DNA of 64,000 nt. It comes from Branchinecta lynchi. Its lineage: Eukaryota > Arthropoda > Branchiopoda > Anostraca > Branchinectidae. This document shows positions 42,265 through 51,957 of the stretch, piece after piece; the first letter of the stretch is position 1; every line of letters starts with the position of its first letter. A program made the position numbers and the translations under genes. Under the pieces are notes generated by a model that saw only the letters and a list, made by a program, of their open reading frames with translations, had not been told where the DNA came from and did not search any database. Location of the stretch: NCBI GenBank assembly GCA_023053575.1, contig JAKZAP010000022.1, positions 16,658,518 through 16,722,517 on the forward strand. The letters are read 5' to 3'.

Positions 42265-42368
42265 GTTTGGAGAGGGAGAAATTAGTGTGTTTCAAGTCTT
42301 CTTTTTTTTAAGTTATTACTTTTAGTGTAAATAAAGTTTGGAGAGGGAGAAATTAGTGTGTTTCAAGT
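42265..42368 (+). repeat. Direct duplication carrying the HHE empty site
   Basis: AAGTTTGGAGAGGGAGAAAT and TAGTGTGTTTCAAGT occur at about 42264-42297 and 42333-42368. The first copy continues straight into CTTCTTTTTTTT and AAGTTATTACTTTTAGTG, which in the second copy resumes only after the HHE at 42689. Confidence 0.85.
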
Positions 42369-42452
42369 ATAAATATTCTTTGAGCCCAAGCTGACTTTGA
42401 AACATTTATTCAAACAATGTTTACAACGGATACGTCAGCTCTGATTTTTCAT

Positions 42453-42496
42453 CAGCGATATTTCGGCCCTTCTTGGCAAGGGTCCTCGTCAGGCTG
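42453..42496 (-). ncRNA. Hammerhead ribozyme, minimal type I, left arm
   Basis: Minus strand: CAGC (42496-42493), CUGACGA (42492-42486), stem II, GAAA (42464-42461), UAUC, GCUG (42456-42453). All conserved core positions match the hammerhead consensus. Expected cleavage follows UAUC. Confidence 0.85.
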
Positions 42497-42598
42497 TCAA
42501 TCTTCTTGTTCAACTTCGGGGAAGGAAACAAACCTGTAATCAACCTGTAATCAGATTACAGGTTTGTTTCCTTCCCCGAAGTTGAACAAGAAGATTGA

Positions 42599-42642
42599 CA
42601 GCCTGACGAGGACCCTTGCCAAGAAGGGCCGAAATATCGCTG
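42599..42642 (+). ncRNA. Hammerhead ribozyme, minimal type I, right arm
   Basis: CAGC (42599-42602), CUGACGA (42603-42609), stem II (42610-42630), GAAA (42631-42634), UAUC (42635-42638), GCUG (42639-42642). Stem III is reduced to A-U and U-A without a loop, the form that in Penelope-like elements is thought to work best as a dimer. Cleavage expected after C42638. Confidence 0.85.
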
Positions 42643-42700
42643 ATGAAAAATCAGAGCTGACGTATCCGTTGTAAACATTGTTTGAATATGTGTTTCAAGT

Positions 42701-43687
42701 CTTTTTTTTAAGTTATTACTTTTAGTGTGAATGACCATTGTGCTTTCAAAACACGGAAACATCACACGAAAAGCTGGACAGTCAAAGGCTACGAAACTAA
42801 TCGGGCAAAAGTTTCTGCGAAACCGCATCTCGTGTGAAATTCCAGGACTTGCAAGACAGTAAATTCCGAGATAGTATCTCATGAGATAGTAACGAAGTTC
42901 ATCAATCATAACCGCGAGCCGACAAGCAAGTTGGTTTTCTCACAATATACAGAATGCAATCCAAATCCTCCCATCGTTTCGTGTGGTTTTACTTGACATA
43001 CTCTGAATAAAGCATCGACGGTGCTCGTACGGAAGGGTATAAGAGCTTCGACCCTCCTTCAAACACAGAAGCACGGTCAGATCCGGAAAAAAGTAGGTCT
43101 ATAAGAAACCGAATACACATAACTAAAGAACGTCGCCTCAATCCTTCAAGTGTAATAGGAAAATCACAACCGACACAACAGACAGAAACGGATATAACGA
43201 TCAATTTAACTATGGATAAGATGTGACTGCAGTAGGCTGGATTTTGTTGAGAAATTACGTAAAGTTAAATCGCGTAACAAATTCATGCAAGCAGCAATTG
43301 ATACATAAAAGCTGTGTCGCGATCCATGCCTGTCAGGTATGCATATTCCATACCTATCTTTAAACCATCGGATACCGGCTAAAAATAGCGAGGAAAATAG
43401 TTTCAAGGGATAAAACAAAACAGTCGCGTGGTTTTCATGACAACAAATAATTTCATCATTAGATACTCACCCAGCCTGCATGAAAAAATAACCAAAATTT
43501 CTAAAAAAATATTCGCGAACCAGGAAAGTAAAAGTTGCGTCGTGACTGTAAATCAAATGCCATGTGTCGCAAAAACTCCTATGTAGCCGATCGACCGAAA
43601 CCAGGCTATAAACCTTAAACAAGTGCGCAAGCGCTCAAAACGTGGAGTGTGAAAGCAAAATGTTCAAACTTGGTACACTTGCGAGTA
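42701..43687. other. Unassigned intergenic DNA
   Basis: No gene or recognised repeat. Confidence 0.5.
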
Positions 43688-44350
43688 TTGGGGTCTAGTT
43701 GTGCTTTTTGAGGGCCCCGTCCCAAATCGCAAATGCCCCGTCGCAAATGGGCCCAGATTGCCCAGTGAATAATGTTCATAACTTGACCAGAGCTGGCATA
43801 AGACGATGAAATTCTTGTACTTGTAGATCGTAGGGCTGGGAAATTACTCTTAAAGTTGCTCCTCGCCCACCCACCCAGTTCATGGGCAACTGGGTTGAGA
43901 TTGCCCAAGAGTAAAGTTAGTGACCCGCGACAGGAATCAACAGGTATCAAGTTAAAACTTTGTAGTCTTGGGAGCATTGGGGTCTCTTTTTGCTTTTTGA
44001 GGGTCCCAAACCCCACTCCCATTTCGTTCAGCGGCAATGGGACCCAGATTGCCCATTTTTTTTTATTTTTTTATAGGGCGATGAAATTCATTGTACTTTT
44101 AAACCTTTGGGTTGGGAATATATACGTGGAGTTGAACTAGGCAAGTGGGTCCAGATTGCCCTTGAGTTAAGTTTTGTACCCATGACTGGAATCAAACTCT
44201 AAGCTGGTATACTTGAGGCATATAGGTCTAGGCTTGTGAGCATTGTGGTCTCTTTTTGCATTTTGCATTGTCCCGCCCCCCACTATGGGCAACTAGGCCC
44301 AGATTTCCTAGAAGTCGTTGTTCGTGAATGAGAGGTCTCAAAATTCAACT
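43688..44350 (+). repeat. Three diverged tandem units of about 270-290 bp
   Basis: GGGGTCTAGTTGTGCTTTTT (43688), GGGGTCTCTTTTTGCTTTTT (43979) and GTGGTCTCTTTTTGCATTTT (44246) each precede a CCCAGATT-TGCCCA or similar stretch. A 140-codon minus-strand frame (43615-44037) overlaps the repeat and is not considered a gene. Confidence 0.7.
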
Positions 44351-44869
44351 CTTGTATACTTGTGGACATATATGTTTAGATTTGGATTGTGGCGTAAGAG
44401 CAGTAAAGGAAACTACGCGATATACTTAATGAGAACTTGGAAACTGTTTTTTTTTTATGACTGATGATATGCTCTACTTAATGAAGTTGTGACGAAGGGG
44501 TAGCAAGGCTGTTACGGTTTGGTCTATTGCACTTGTTATTACCTTGCTAACTGAAAAGAGCCTTAAAGGGTCGGACAGGCTGGCTGGCAAGACATTCAGC
44601 ACTGGAATTTGGCCCGTTCTTGCAAGAAGCGGGATGATTTAAAATTTGGTTAGTTCAATACTTGTTTGGTTATCGGTGATCTAAAATGTCTTGGTTATAA
44701 CGCTGTTCCAAAATAAGATGTGATGAAGATTTTACTGTAACACTCCACTTTGAGCGCTTGCGAACTTGTTTTTAACCAAACTCTTGCATTTTAATCTTAT
44801 TTTCGTGGAGAGTTTTACGCGTCAACTCGGGATAGCGGTTCCATTTCTAGTTTAATCCCCTAGGAGCGC
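44351..44869. other. Unassigned intergenic DNA
   Basis: Nothing recognised. Confidence 0.5.
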
Positions 44870-44960
44870 TTTGTTATTTATTGTTTGCTATTGTTATTGC
44901 GCTATTGTTTATACTGCACTATTTCCTCTCCTTAAGTGCGTTAATAAAATCATCATCATC
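44870..44960 (+). mobile_element. LINE 3' end with (ATC)n tail
   Basis: ACTGCACTATTTCCTCTCC, TTAAGTGCGTTAATAAAATC then ATCATCATC. Close to the minus-strand copy at 49618-49675. Confidence 0.65.
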
Positions 44961-46407
44961 AATTGAAAAAAGGCTAAGTGTGAGCTAGGCTATGAAGATC
45001 AAAATGAAGACAGGTACAGCATACAGCACTAAGTAATTTGCGTGTAACTACATGTCTACATACCGCTTAATCGGTTGGTCGCAAGTGCTATCAAGAGAAG
45101 ATGAGTATGAGTGCTTTAAAGCAGTGCCAACATGAAAGCGAAAAATGTCTTTCGTACGTTCGGGGTTCAGGTTAGTACCGTATCCTTAGCTCCTAGACTA
45201 CAACTCCCGGCTTAACAAATTGACTACTTTCCCTGCCAGTATCGTTTCCTGACCATACATAAAGAAGCAGTAAAATGACTCTTGAAGACAAGCATCGGGA
45301 CTTCTAAAGTCCGACGGGAGATGAAACAATGTGCTATTAGCTCGATGGCTGGGAGTCGGTACTGCCAAGGAGTCAATGTGCAACGCATTGTAGCATTCTA
45401 CTATCAATTATTCTACAGGATACACATATAGATTTTCCCATTAAAAAGTAAACAAAAGAAGAAATGAAAAACACTATTACCAAGTGTAATATAACAAATA
45501 GGTCTAAACACCCAACATACAAAAATCAAATACTACAAACATATATCCTAGACCTTTTAAAAAATCTGTTACTCTTTCTAACAGAACGTCCGCAAGATAG
45601 TAAGACGATTATCATTGTATTTATATTATTTCAAATTTGGAATTTCTTATCTGCGCTAACACAATGCAAAAAATAGACTTGAATCCCATTCTGGTGTTGT
45701 GTAAATTTTCGTATGTAAAGCTTGCGTTAGTCAGTGTGAAATGATGCTGCTCCGGTGTAAGCAGCATTTATGTACATTTCAAAAACACTCGCATAATCAC
45801 CGGCAGTCCCAAGAACAGAAAAAGATGGGACAATTGAATGCATCAATCAAGCATACAATGTCAAATGTCATCAGCATGCGATCTTACCACATGAGAATCA
45901 GTTGCGTGTCGTACTGAAGGAAACGAAAACACAGGAAACATGTTAGTATGCAAAGCTAATAACGTGATTTACATGCTTGAGCCTACGTGATTGAAATATC
46001 TAAGAAGAGGTGAATGTCCTGTGCTTTCCCGATTGAGTCAAATTGTCATCATATTCAAGGGGTTGCCGCTTCCTGCCACCATGGCATGCGGGAATAACTA
46101 GAGCCTCGCGGGGGTCAGTGTTTCCACTTCGACGGATTTATATACTTTTGGGGGAGTTCCAGGCCTTGAGCGAGCTTTTTCTAAAAGAGATACGGGATTT
46201 ATCAGGGACAATTGAGACATTTTAGTTCAAGAGATTATTTGTTCAAGAGAGCTGAATTCGTGGGCGAAAAAAAAAAACTGAGACGACTAATCAAAAACAT
46301 ACTAGGTAGGGTACTAGGATCTTACAGCGCTTTCTTAGAATCTTTTAGAAGATTTTTCTTCAGAACAAAAGGGTAACTAAACTAAAACAGAGGCGAATGT
46401 CTAGTTA
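44961..46407. other. Unassigned intergenic DNA
   Basis: No supported gene or shared repeat. Confidence 0.5.
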
Positions 46408-46489
46408 CAAAGACCTGATATCTACAAGACACATTTGTCTGGATCAGATATTAAATTTTTGGGATCCCATCGAAAAATTTGGTCTTGTT
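46408..46489 (+). mobile_element. GWC 3'-end fragment
   Basis: TGTCTGGATCAGATATTAAA, TTTTTGGGATCCCATCG and ATTTGGTCTTGTT; nothing of the 5' part remains. Confidence 0.75.
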
Positions 46490-46664
46490 TTAGTGGGTTT
46501 AATTCCAAGATTCAATCCAATAACGAGGCTTCTGAAGCTAAGTAACAATTATATGTAAACTCTATTGTACTATAATTCGGGAGCTATCGTCATGGCAGAA
46601 TACAGCCAATCGGCCCTGTAACATGTTCAATTCCACTTCACCACATTTGAAGTTTAACTGTGCC

Positions 46665-46830
46665 CTAAATTTTAAAGTTTCCAGCGCCCCCACTCCCCCG
46701 CAAATGGTCGGATCCAGAAACTGATTATTTCCTGGTTAGTTTGGTCGGGTCCTTGATATGCCTGCCAAGTTTCATTGTCCTAGCTCATCTGGAAGTACCC
46801 TAACCCGAAAAAGTCTGACAAAATGCCATA
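46665..46830 (+). mobile_element. TGC 3'-end fragment
   Basis: CACTCCCCCGCAAATGGTCG, TTGATATGCCTGCCAAGTTT, CCTAGCTCATCTGGAAGTAC and a final ATGCCATA. The left half of the terminal hairpin is deleted. Confidence 0.7.
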
Positions 46831-47216
46831 AATTTTAAAGTTTCCAGAAAAGGAAGCTGATTTTTACATCTGATATTTAAATACACAAAAATATGCATTC
46901 ATTAAGGGTATTTTGTAAACAAAAATTCACCCGGGGCTCTAGTAATAAGGTTCAGAGTGTGCGCTGCTTGCACGACAACCCAAAATTCACCCTGACGCGG
47001 AGAATTTGAATATCAAAAAAAGCCTGCATTTCCAGGGCTAAAGATGCTAAGCTCGGAAGAGTTACAGCTGTAGAAACTAGGAAAATGAAGTCTTAAACAA
47101 GTGATGTGTAACACGACTGTTGGATCTCAGATCAACTCGGTTAGACTTTCAATTGCTGTATAATAATAATTTAAAAAAAAAAAAAAAAAAAAAAAGGCAA
47201 AAACAGCCGATCATCC
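46831..47216. other. Unassigned DNA with a poly-A run
   Basis: A run of over 20 A lies near 47173-47195. No retroposon body is recognised next to it. Confidence 0.45.
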
Positions 47217-47710
47217 CTGAAACATTCTTCCATTCCGTAGCACTACAACCGAAAACTGCTCTAAAAAAGTGAAACGTGTGACTTTATGTTGGACTTCTAA
47301 GATCTCAGCAAAATATACAAACAAGCTTAGATCTTTCAAAAACGGTGTCAAATTTAAAATGCACGCGTTGAGTTTCTTGGTGTACATCGCGGAATTCGCC
47401 ATAACGCAAGAGTCAACTGGAGCTATAAACAAACCACATTAAAAGCGACCTTGCCTTGCATTTTTCCATTCCGTTTCGCTACATCTGCAAATTGCTATAA
47501 AAAGTGAATTTTCTGATTAAATGCTAGACTAATTAGATCCCAGCAAAACATACAAACAAGCTTTGAGCTTTCAAAACGATTTCAAATTTAAAATGCACGC
47601 GTTGGGTTTCTTGTAAAAAAAAACTGCGAAAAAGGGCTTGCTGATTGTTGCACAGTAATTATTTCCACAAATGCAAACGCAACTGAAGCTGCAAATAAAC
47701 AACCTTAAAA
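47217..47710. repeat. Tandem duplication, period about 236 bp
   Basis: CATTCCGTAGCAC at 47231 returns as CATTCCGTTTCGC at 47467. Both units contain ACAAACAAGCTT, TTTCAAATTTAAAATG-like and CACGCGTTG blocks. A third, partial unit starts near 47680. Confidence 0.75.
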
Positions 47711-47964
47711 GTGATCTTGGCTGTTTTAGAAACGGTGCTAGCTTTTTATATTTATTGAATCATATATCAGAAAGCAGGATCGAGCTGCTCATGTCGTCTA
47801 GTAGTTTTATTCCTTGTTTGCCGAAGGCGTTAAAATCTCCACAACTGTAATATCTACCGGCAGATTCCGATTTAAAGCACCAGTCATAGTGGCTATGTTT
47901 TATACTTCAGCATTCTAACATACCTGGCACCCTTCTTCTTTCCATCAATTATTAGCACTTGGAT
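47711..47964. other. Unassigned DNA
   Basis: Nothing recognised. Confidence 0.4.
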
Positions 47965-48022
47965 CCCTTTCGGCCTCAGAACAAGTGTAGTGTTTTTCAA
48001 ATAAAATAAAATCATCATAATC
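47965..48022 (+). mobile_element. Possible LINE 3' end with (ATC)n tail
   Basis: CAAGTGTAGTGTTTTTC then AAATAAAATAAAATCATCAT, similar in layout to 44870-44960. Confidence 0.4.
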
Positions 48023-49079
48023 TTAACTACAAACAGGCCCTTGCTGTTTTTACCTGCACTAGATACCTCGGCTTTGGTGAGAAATACGGAAAGACCTGTC
48101 TATTCTGACAGACCAATGGGCTCCTCGGTAGCAATAAGCAGAAGCAAGATCTGGCTCCAAAAAGAACAAAACACGGCAAATCCAAACATTGGTGTAGTAG
48201 CGTATGGAAATACTTCATAGACCTTTTGACCTACCAAGTCTTTCAAAGTGATAAAAAAAAATTTGAAGCTGCTCATGCCGTGTTTTCAGCGGGCCCTAAA
48301 GCTCTTGGATTGCAAAGTCGGTTCGCAAATAAAAGCTCTAGAAAGTTATCGGTGCAAAATGAAAGGCGAAGGGAAGAGATTTGTGAAGTTTGCTATTCCA
48401 CAGGGGAGCCAATGATGATATAAAAGTCAGAGTAAGTACGACGGGATTATTGATTCAATCCGTCGGCTAATATTCAAGCCTGGTATATGTATCGTTTTCA
48501 CTGAAATAAGACTGTACAAAAGACGAAAAAAAAGGAAAATCCGTGAAGGCTTGCAAAAGCAACAACCGGTCCCGCGTAAGGTAGAACTTCAAAACATCGG
48601 TGGACAGTACTAGTGTTATCCATTGCCAACAACTATTGCAAATTTCAAAAAGCCAGCCAAAACCCCTCTTTACAAGTGTTGACTTCCAACGAAAAATGAA
48701 CAGATAAAAATCCTAATTAGAAACCCGTCGTACTTGCTTTTACCGTTGTTCTTGTCGATTTCCAGCGTCATGCATCAGCATCAGTTTTTTTGGGAGATAG
48801 TTAAAAATGTGTTTGTTGAGAAAATTGTGGTTTGTTTACGCGTCCCGATCGGGAAGTCAAGCTCCTTTCTTTCTCAAGTAACATTTTATAAGAGTGACAT
48901 ACGTAAACTAGTACATGCTACAACAAATACTGTAATACCTGCTTTATTTGCCTATATCGTACCGAAATCGGAAAATAATCCGAAAATACAAAGCCCCTGA
49001 TATAACGGCAAAACTCCAGGAACTTAATAAAAATTTATCTGGACAAGCGTATGAACGGCTTACTCCATATCACGGGCTC
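48023..49079. other. Unassigned DNA
   Basis: An 88-codon plus frame (48734-49000) may be part of the LINE whose 3' end follows, but no domain can be named. Confidence 0.4.
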
Positions 49080-49230
49080 ATCCGTTTGTTCTGTTGATTT
49101 TGTATGTTTATTCTGCTGTATTAGTGTTTCTTCAGTTGTTTATTTGTTTCTTTCTCTTCTTTACTCCACTATCCTCACATTGTTTTGTGCAGTGGGTTAC
49201 AAATAAATTATTATTATTATTATTATTATT
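49080..49230 (+). mobile_element. LINE 3' end with (ATT)n tail
   Basis: TTCTTTACTCCACTATCCTC, TTGTGCAGTGGGTTACAAAT then AAATTATTATT repeats to 49230. The 3' UTR resembles that of the RT-bearing element at 49862 (TACTCCACTAGTCCTCATTG, GTGCAGTGGGTCAATAAAA) but has a different tail. Confidence 0.75.
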
Positions 49231-49420
49231 TAGGGTTATTTAGTCTTTGGGCATTGGGTGGTTGTTTTTCTTAGTGGAATTAACCCATTTATTCTGAAAA
49301 ACGTAAGTTTTTCATAACAACCGAGCCTGATAAGTAATGTCAACTGAGAACGAACAGAGATGAAAATACTATACAGTCAGCAAGCAGCGACGTCTCGTAT
49401 TGCCATGGATGCAACACTAA
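49231..49420. other. Unassigned DNA
   Basis: Nothing recognised. Confidence 0.4.
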
Positions 49421-49570
49421 GAGGGCAATACAAGTATTTTTCGCCATGATAAGAGGGTAATACAAGTTATATCGCCGTGGTAAGAGGGCAAATACAAGTT
49501 ATATCAACCTGGTAAGAGGGCAATACAAGTTATATGGGAAGAGGGCAATACAAGATGTATCGATGTGGTA
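49421..49570 (+). repeat. Minisatellite, about 32-bp period, five units
   Basis: GAGGGCAATACAAG-type words at 49421, 49453, 49484, 49516 and 49541, joined by TTATATCGCCGTGGTAA-like linkers. The last interval is shortened to 25 bp. Confidence 0.85.
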
Positions 49571-49617
49571 GAAAAGATGCCTAAAAACGGAAAAATCTTC
49601 GGGATGAAGAGGACCCT

Positions 49618-49675
49618 TGATGATGATGACGAAATTTTATTTACGCACTTAAAAAGAGGAAAATAGTGCAGTATC
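49618..49675 (-). mobile_element. LINE 3' end with (ATC)n tail
   Basis: Reverse complement: ACTGCACTATTTTCCTCTTT, TTAAGTGCGTAAATAAAATT then CGTCATCATCATC. Confidence 0.7.
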
Positions 49676-50023
49676 CTTGCGTTCCTGGAGGGAATACACC
49701 ATGTTGTACCGATATCACATTAACGGTAGGACGAATAGCCATTCGTTAAAGTATTGTCCTAATATCAGACCTTGCATTAGGCTTTGGTGGGTCCCCCAGT
49801 TTCGGGATTTAGTAGGTCTTGATTCTTTCCGGGGATCCTCCACAGAGCGCAGACAGGGATATATGAATGAATGAATGAATGAATGAATTTTATTGACCCA
49901 CTGCACTACAATGAGGACTAGTGGAGTATAATAAAAGAAACTGGAAAAGGAAAAAAAAACAAAAACACAAAGTACATGAACAATAACAATAACACTTAAA
50001 GGACGGTAACTAATCTTACTCGA

Positions 50024-51373
50024 TCATTCCTGGCCGTACAGACGGGTGATCCAGGGGTGGTTGCAAGAACGAAGGATTCGAGCACGGAGATCTTCCACCG
50101 CGGTAACAGGTTCATTAACTTTAAATCTGTTAATTAAATAGGTGTTCCGCGTCCATAGTGGCAATTTTAGCAAAAATTTAAGGTAACGAAAGAATAGTGA
50201 ACGGATATGTTTGATTTCAAAACGGGTAAAAGTTTTCCAGAAAGGGGTGAGGTAGAGGACATGAGGAAGGGCTACAGTATTGTACAAAATAGCAAGATAT
50301 TTCCGACAGAACCGACGCTTATTTACCACTATGGATGCGTACGCCGTTCGGAGTTTTTTCCCCAAATACTCAATAAGCAAACAACGAGTTTCGCGGAGAC
50401 TCCTTCCGATTGGGACACCAAGGTAAATGACCTGATCAGACGGTTCAAGAAGGGTGCTCCCCAGTTTAACAGGTTGGCTAATAGATAAACGATCATTAAA
50501 GAACAGAATATTTGATTTCGACGGGTTAAACTTTAATCCAACTTTTTTGTACTCCTTTTCGAGGATATCATAATTTTCAATAAGTGTAGGGACGAGTCTA
50601 CACAGGTTAAGTAGATCATCTGCATACGTTAATAAGGACAAATCCAACCCTTTCAAAATACACGAAGTACGGATTTTAGACTGTGCTTCTAGTACACTAT
50701 TGTTGAAGAGGTCAGGGGAAATAACTGATCCTTGGCGGACACCTTTCTCAACGGGAACTTCAACAGTCTTATGAGGATCATTTGGGACCTTGATACAAGC
50801 CTTAAGCCGACGGTACATATAATACAAAACCTTCACAATATCCAGTGGCACACCTCGTCTGTACGCTTCCAGAATCACTTGTGGATGGATAGACGAATCG
50901 AAGGCCCGGCTTACGTCATGGAACCCAAGAACTAGAGTTTCCCCAGAATTACTAGCATCAATGAGCACTTCAGAAAGCACGAGCAGGGCGTGCAAGCAAC
51001 CGAAACCCTTCCTGAATCCGAACTGGAATTCAGGCATCCAACAAAACTTACGAATACTAGCAGATACAAGACGCTCGAAAATCTTACAAAACGTAGATGA
51101 AACAGTAATGGGGCGATAAGACGAGCAAGAATTCTCAGGTTTGCCCTTCTTTAGCACGGGTGTTATCATACCGACACAAAATGAATCTGGGACAATACCT
51201 GTGCAAAGGATCATTTGATACAGGAGAGTAAGGTAATCGAACAGTAGTAAAGTTCCATAAATAAGTTGGATAGCAGAAATACCATCTGAACCACTAGATC
51301 GCCTCGATATTCTCGATAGATAGCCTCGATATTCTCTCCCCTCCCACCAACGCGATTCCAGAATTTCCAGATC
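50024..51373 (-). pseudogene. Non-LTR reverse transcriptase, N-terminally truncated
   Basis: Open frame of about 450 codons with no stop until 50024-50026. The first in-frame Met ends at 51214 and is not a true start: homology extends upstream, with SRRSSGSDGIS (RT block 0/1, usually K-x-P-G-x-D-G) at about 51275-51304. Numbering from that Met: SSYRPITVSS 31-40; block A HDVSRAFD 99-106 with catalytic Asp100; RQGSVISP 160-167; YADD 197-200 with Asp199 and Asp200; KSNILFF about 40 residues later; YLGVPIG after that. All catalytic Asp residues are present. The part after the thumb lacks an obvious zinc ribbon. It would reverse-transcribe its own RNA at a nicked target, but the copy has no endonuclease domain. 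The clade (CR1/Jockey/Rex-like) is not resolved. Confidence 0.92.
51302..51336. repeat. Short direct repeat at the 5' end of the LINE copy
   Basis: GCCTCGATATTCTC occurs at 51301-51314 and 51323-51336 with GATAGATA between, at about the place where RT homology stops. Confidence 0.7.
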
Positions 51374-51418
51374 TTAGCTGTACAACAGAATTAGATCCCA
51401 ACAATCAGTTTGTTTCAC

Positions 51419-51456
51419 TGTCAGCTTGGGCTCAAGGGGTATTTACAACCCGTATA
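51419..51456 (-). mobile_element. HHE terminal fragment
   Basis: GTCAGCTTGGGCTCAAGG and GGTATTTACAAC match the unique tail of minus-oriented HHE copies; the hairpin is absent. Confidence 0.65.
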
Positions 51457-51957
51457 TACCAAGCCAGACGAAATCAAGTTTCAATCAAACCGGAAAAATG
51501 CAAATAAGTAGACCAAGGTCAGTCAAATAAAGTTATCTCCATCATATTAAAACATTACTCTACTTGCATCTGCCCATATAGGGTACATATCAAGAACTCT
51601 ATGTAAATTCGAATATATGAAGATGACATTGCCATACGAGCAGGGGTGTTGTCTAATAAGTGACCAGGTGTCCATTCAGGAAATGGTGTGACAGGCGGCA
51701 CTCGACTCCCTGGTGGTTTAGCAGTTGTGGCCTATCACAATTACGAAGCCCTATTTGTTTACCCTATAGTAGTGGATATAGCCAGGCAAACTAGGCAGCT
51801 GCTTAAGGCACCACACTCGGAAGGGGAAGAAGTTGTAAATGTAAAATTATCACACGTAAAAAGTATAATTAGTAGGCTATTTGTTTATTTCATTTCTTGT
51901 CTATTTTCTAAAGTCAATTATGTTTAATAAATAAAAAATAAAGAACTGCCAATAATA
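51457..51957. other. Unassigned DNA
   Basis: A plus frame at 51688-51927 is unrecognised. Confidence 0.4.

Larger units (their letters stand above)
42369..42688 (+). mobile_element. HHE palindrome with 134-bp arms and two ribozymes
   Basis: Flanked by a perfect 12-bp duplication TGTGTTTCAAGT (42357-42368 and 42689-42700). A unique 5' part ATAAATATTCTTTGAGCCC with AAGCTGACTTTGAAACATT precedes two arms (42407-42540 and 42555-42688) that read as exact reverse complements around a 14-nt centre. The arms carry a complete hammerhead core on each strand. The identity of the arms suggests recent formation or conversion. No protein is encoded; mobility must be supplied in trans. Confidence 0.95.
49862..51373 (-). 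mobile_element. 5'-truncated non-LTR retrotransposon with (ATTC)n tail
   Basis: Minus strand: RT-coding frame (51373 to 50024), a 3' UTR of about 140 bp ending GTGGGTCAATAAAA, then ATTCATTCATTCATTC at 49863-49887. The 5' half of ORF2 (endonuclease) and any ORF1 are missing, as usual for target-primed insertions cut short. No target duplication was identified. Confidence 0.9.

Noticed and set aside
43615..44037. 140-codon minus-strand frame
   Set aside because: It overlaps a diverged tandem array and is not kept open in the other units.
47172..47196. Poly-A run as a retroposon tail
   Set aside because: No retroposon body or flanking duplication could be found.
49421..49570. Possible CRISPR-like array
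   Set aside because: The linkers are themselves similar to each other and the genome is eukaryotic; it is a minisatellite.
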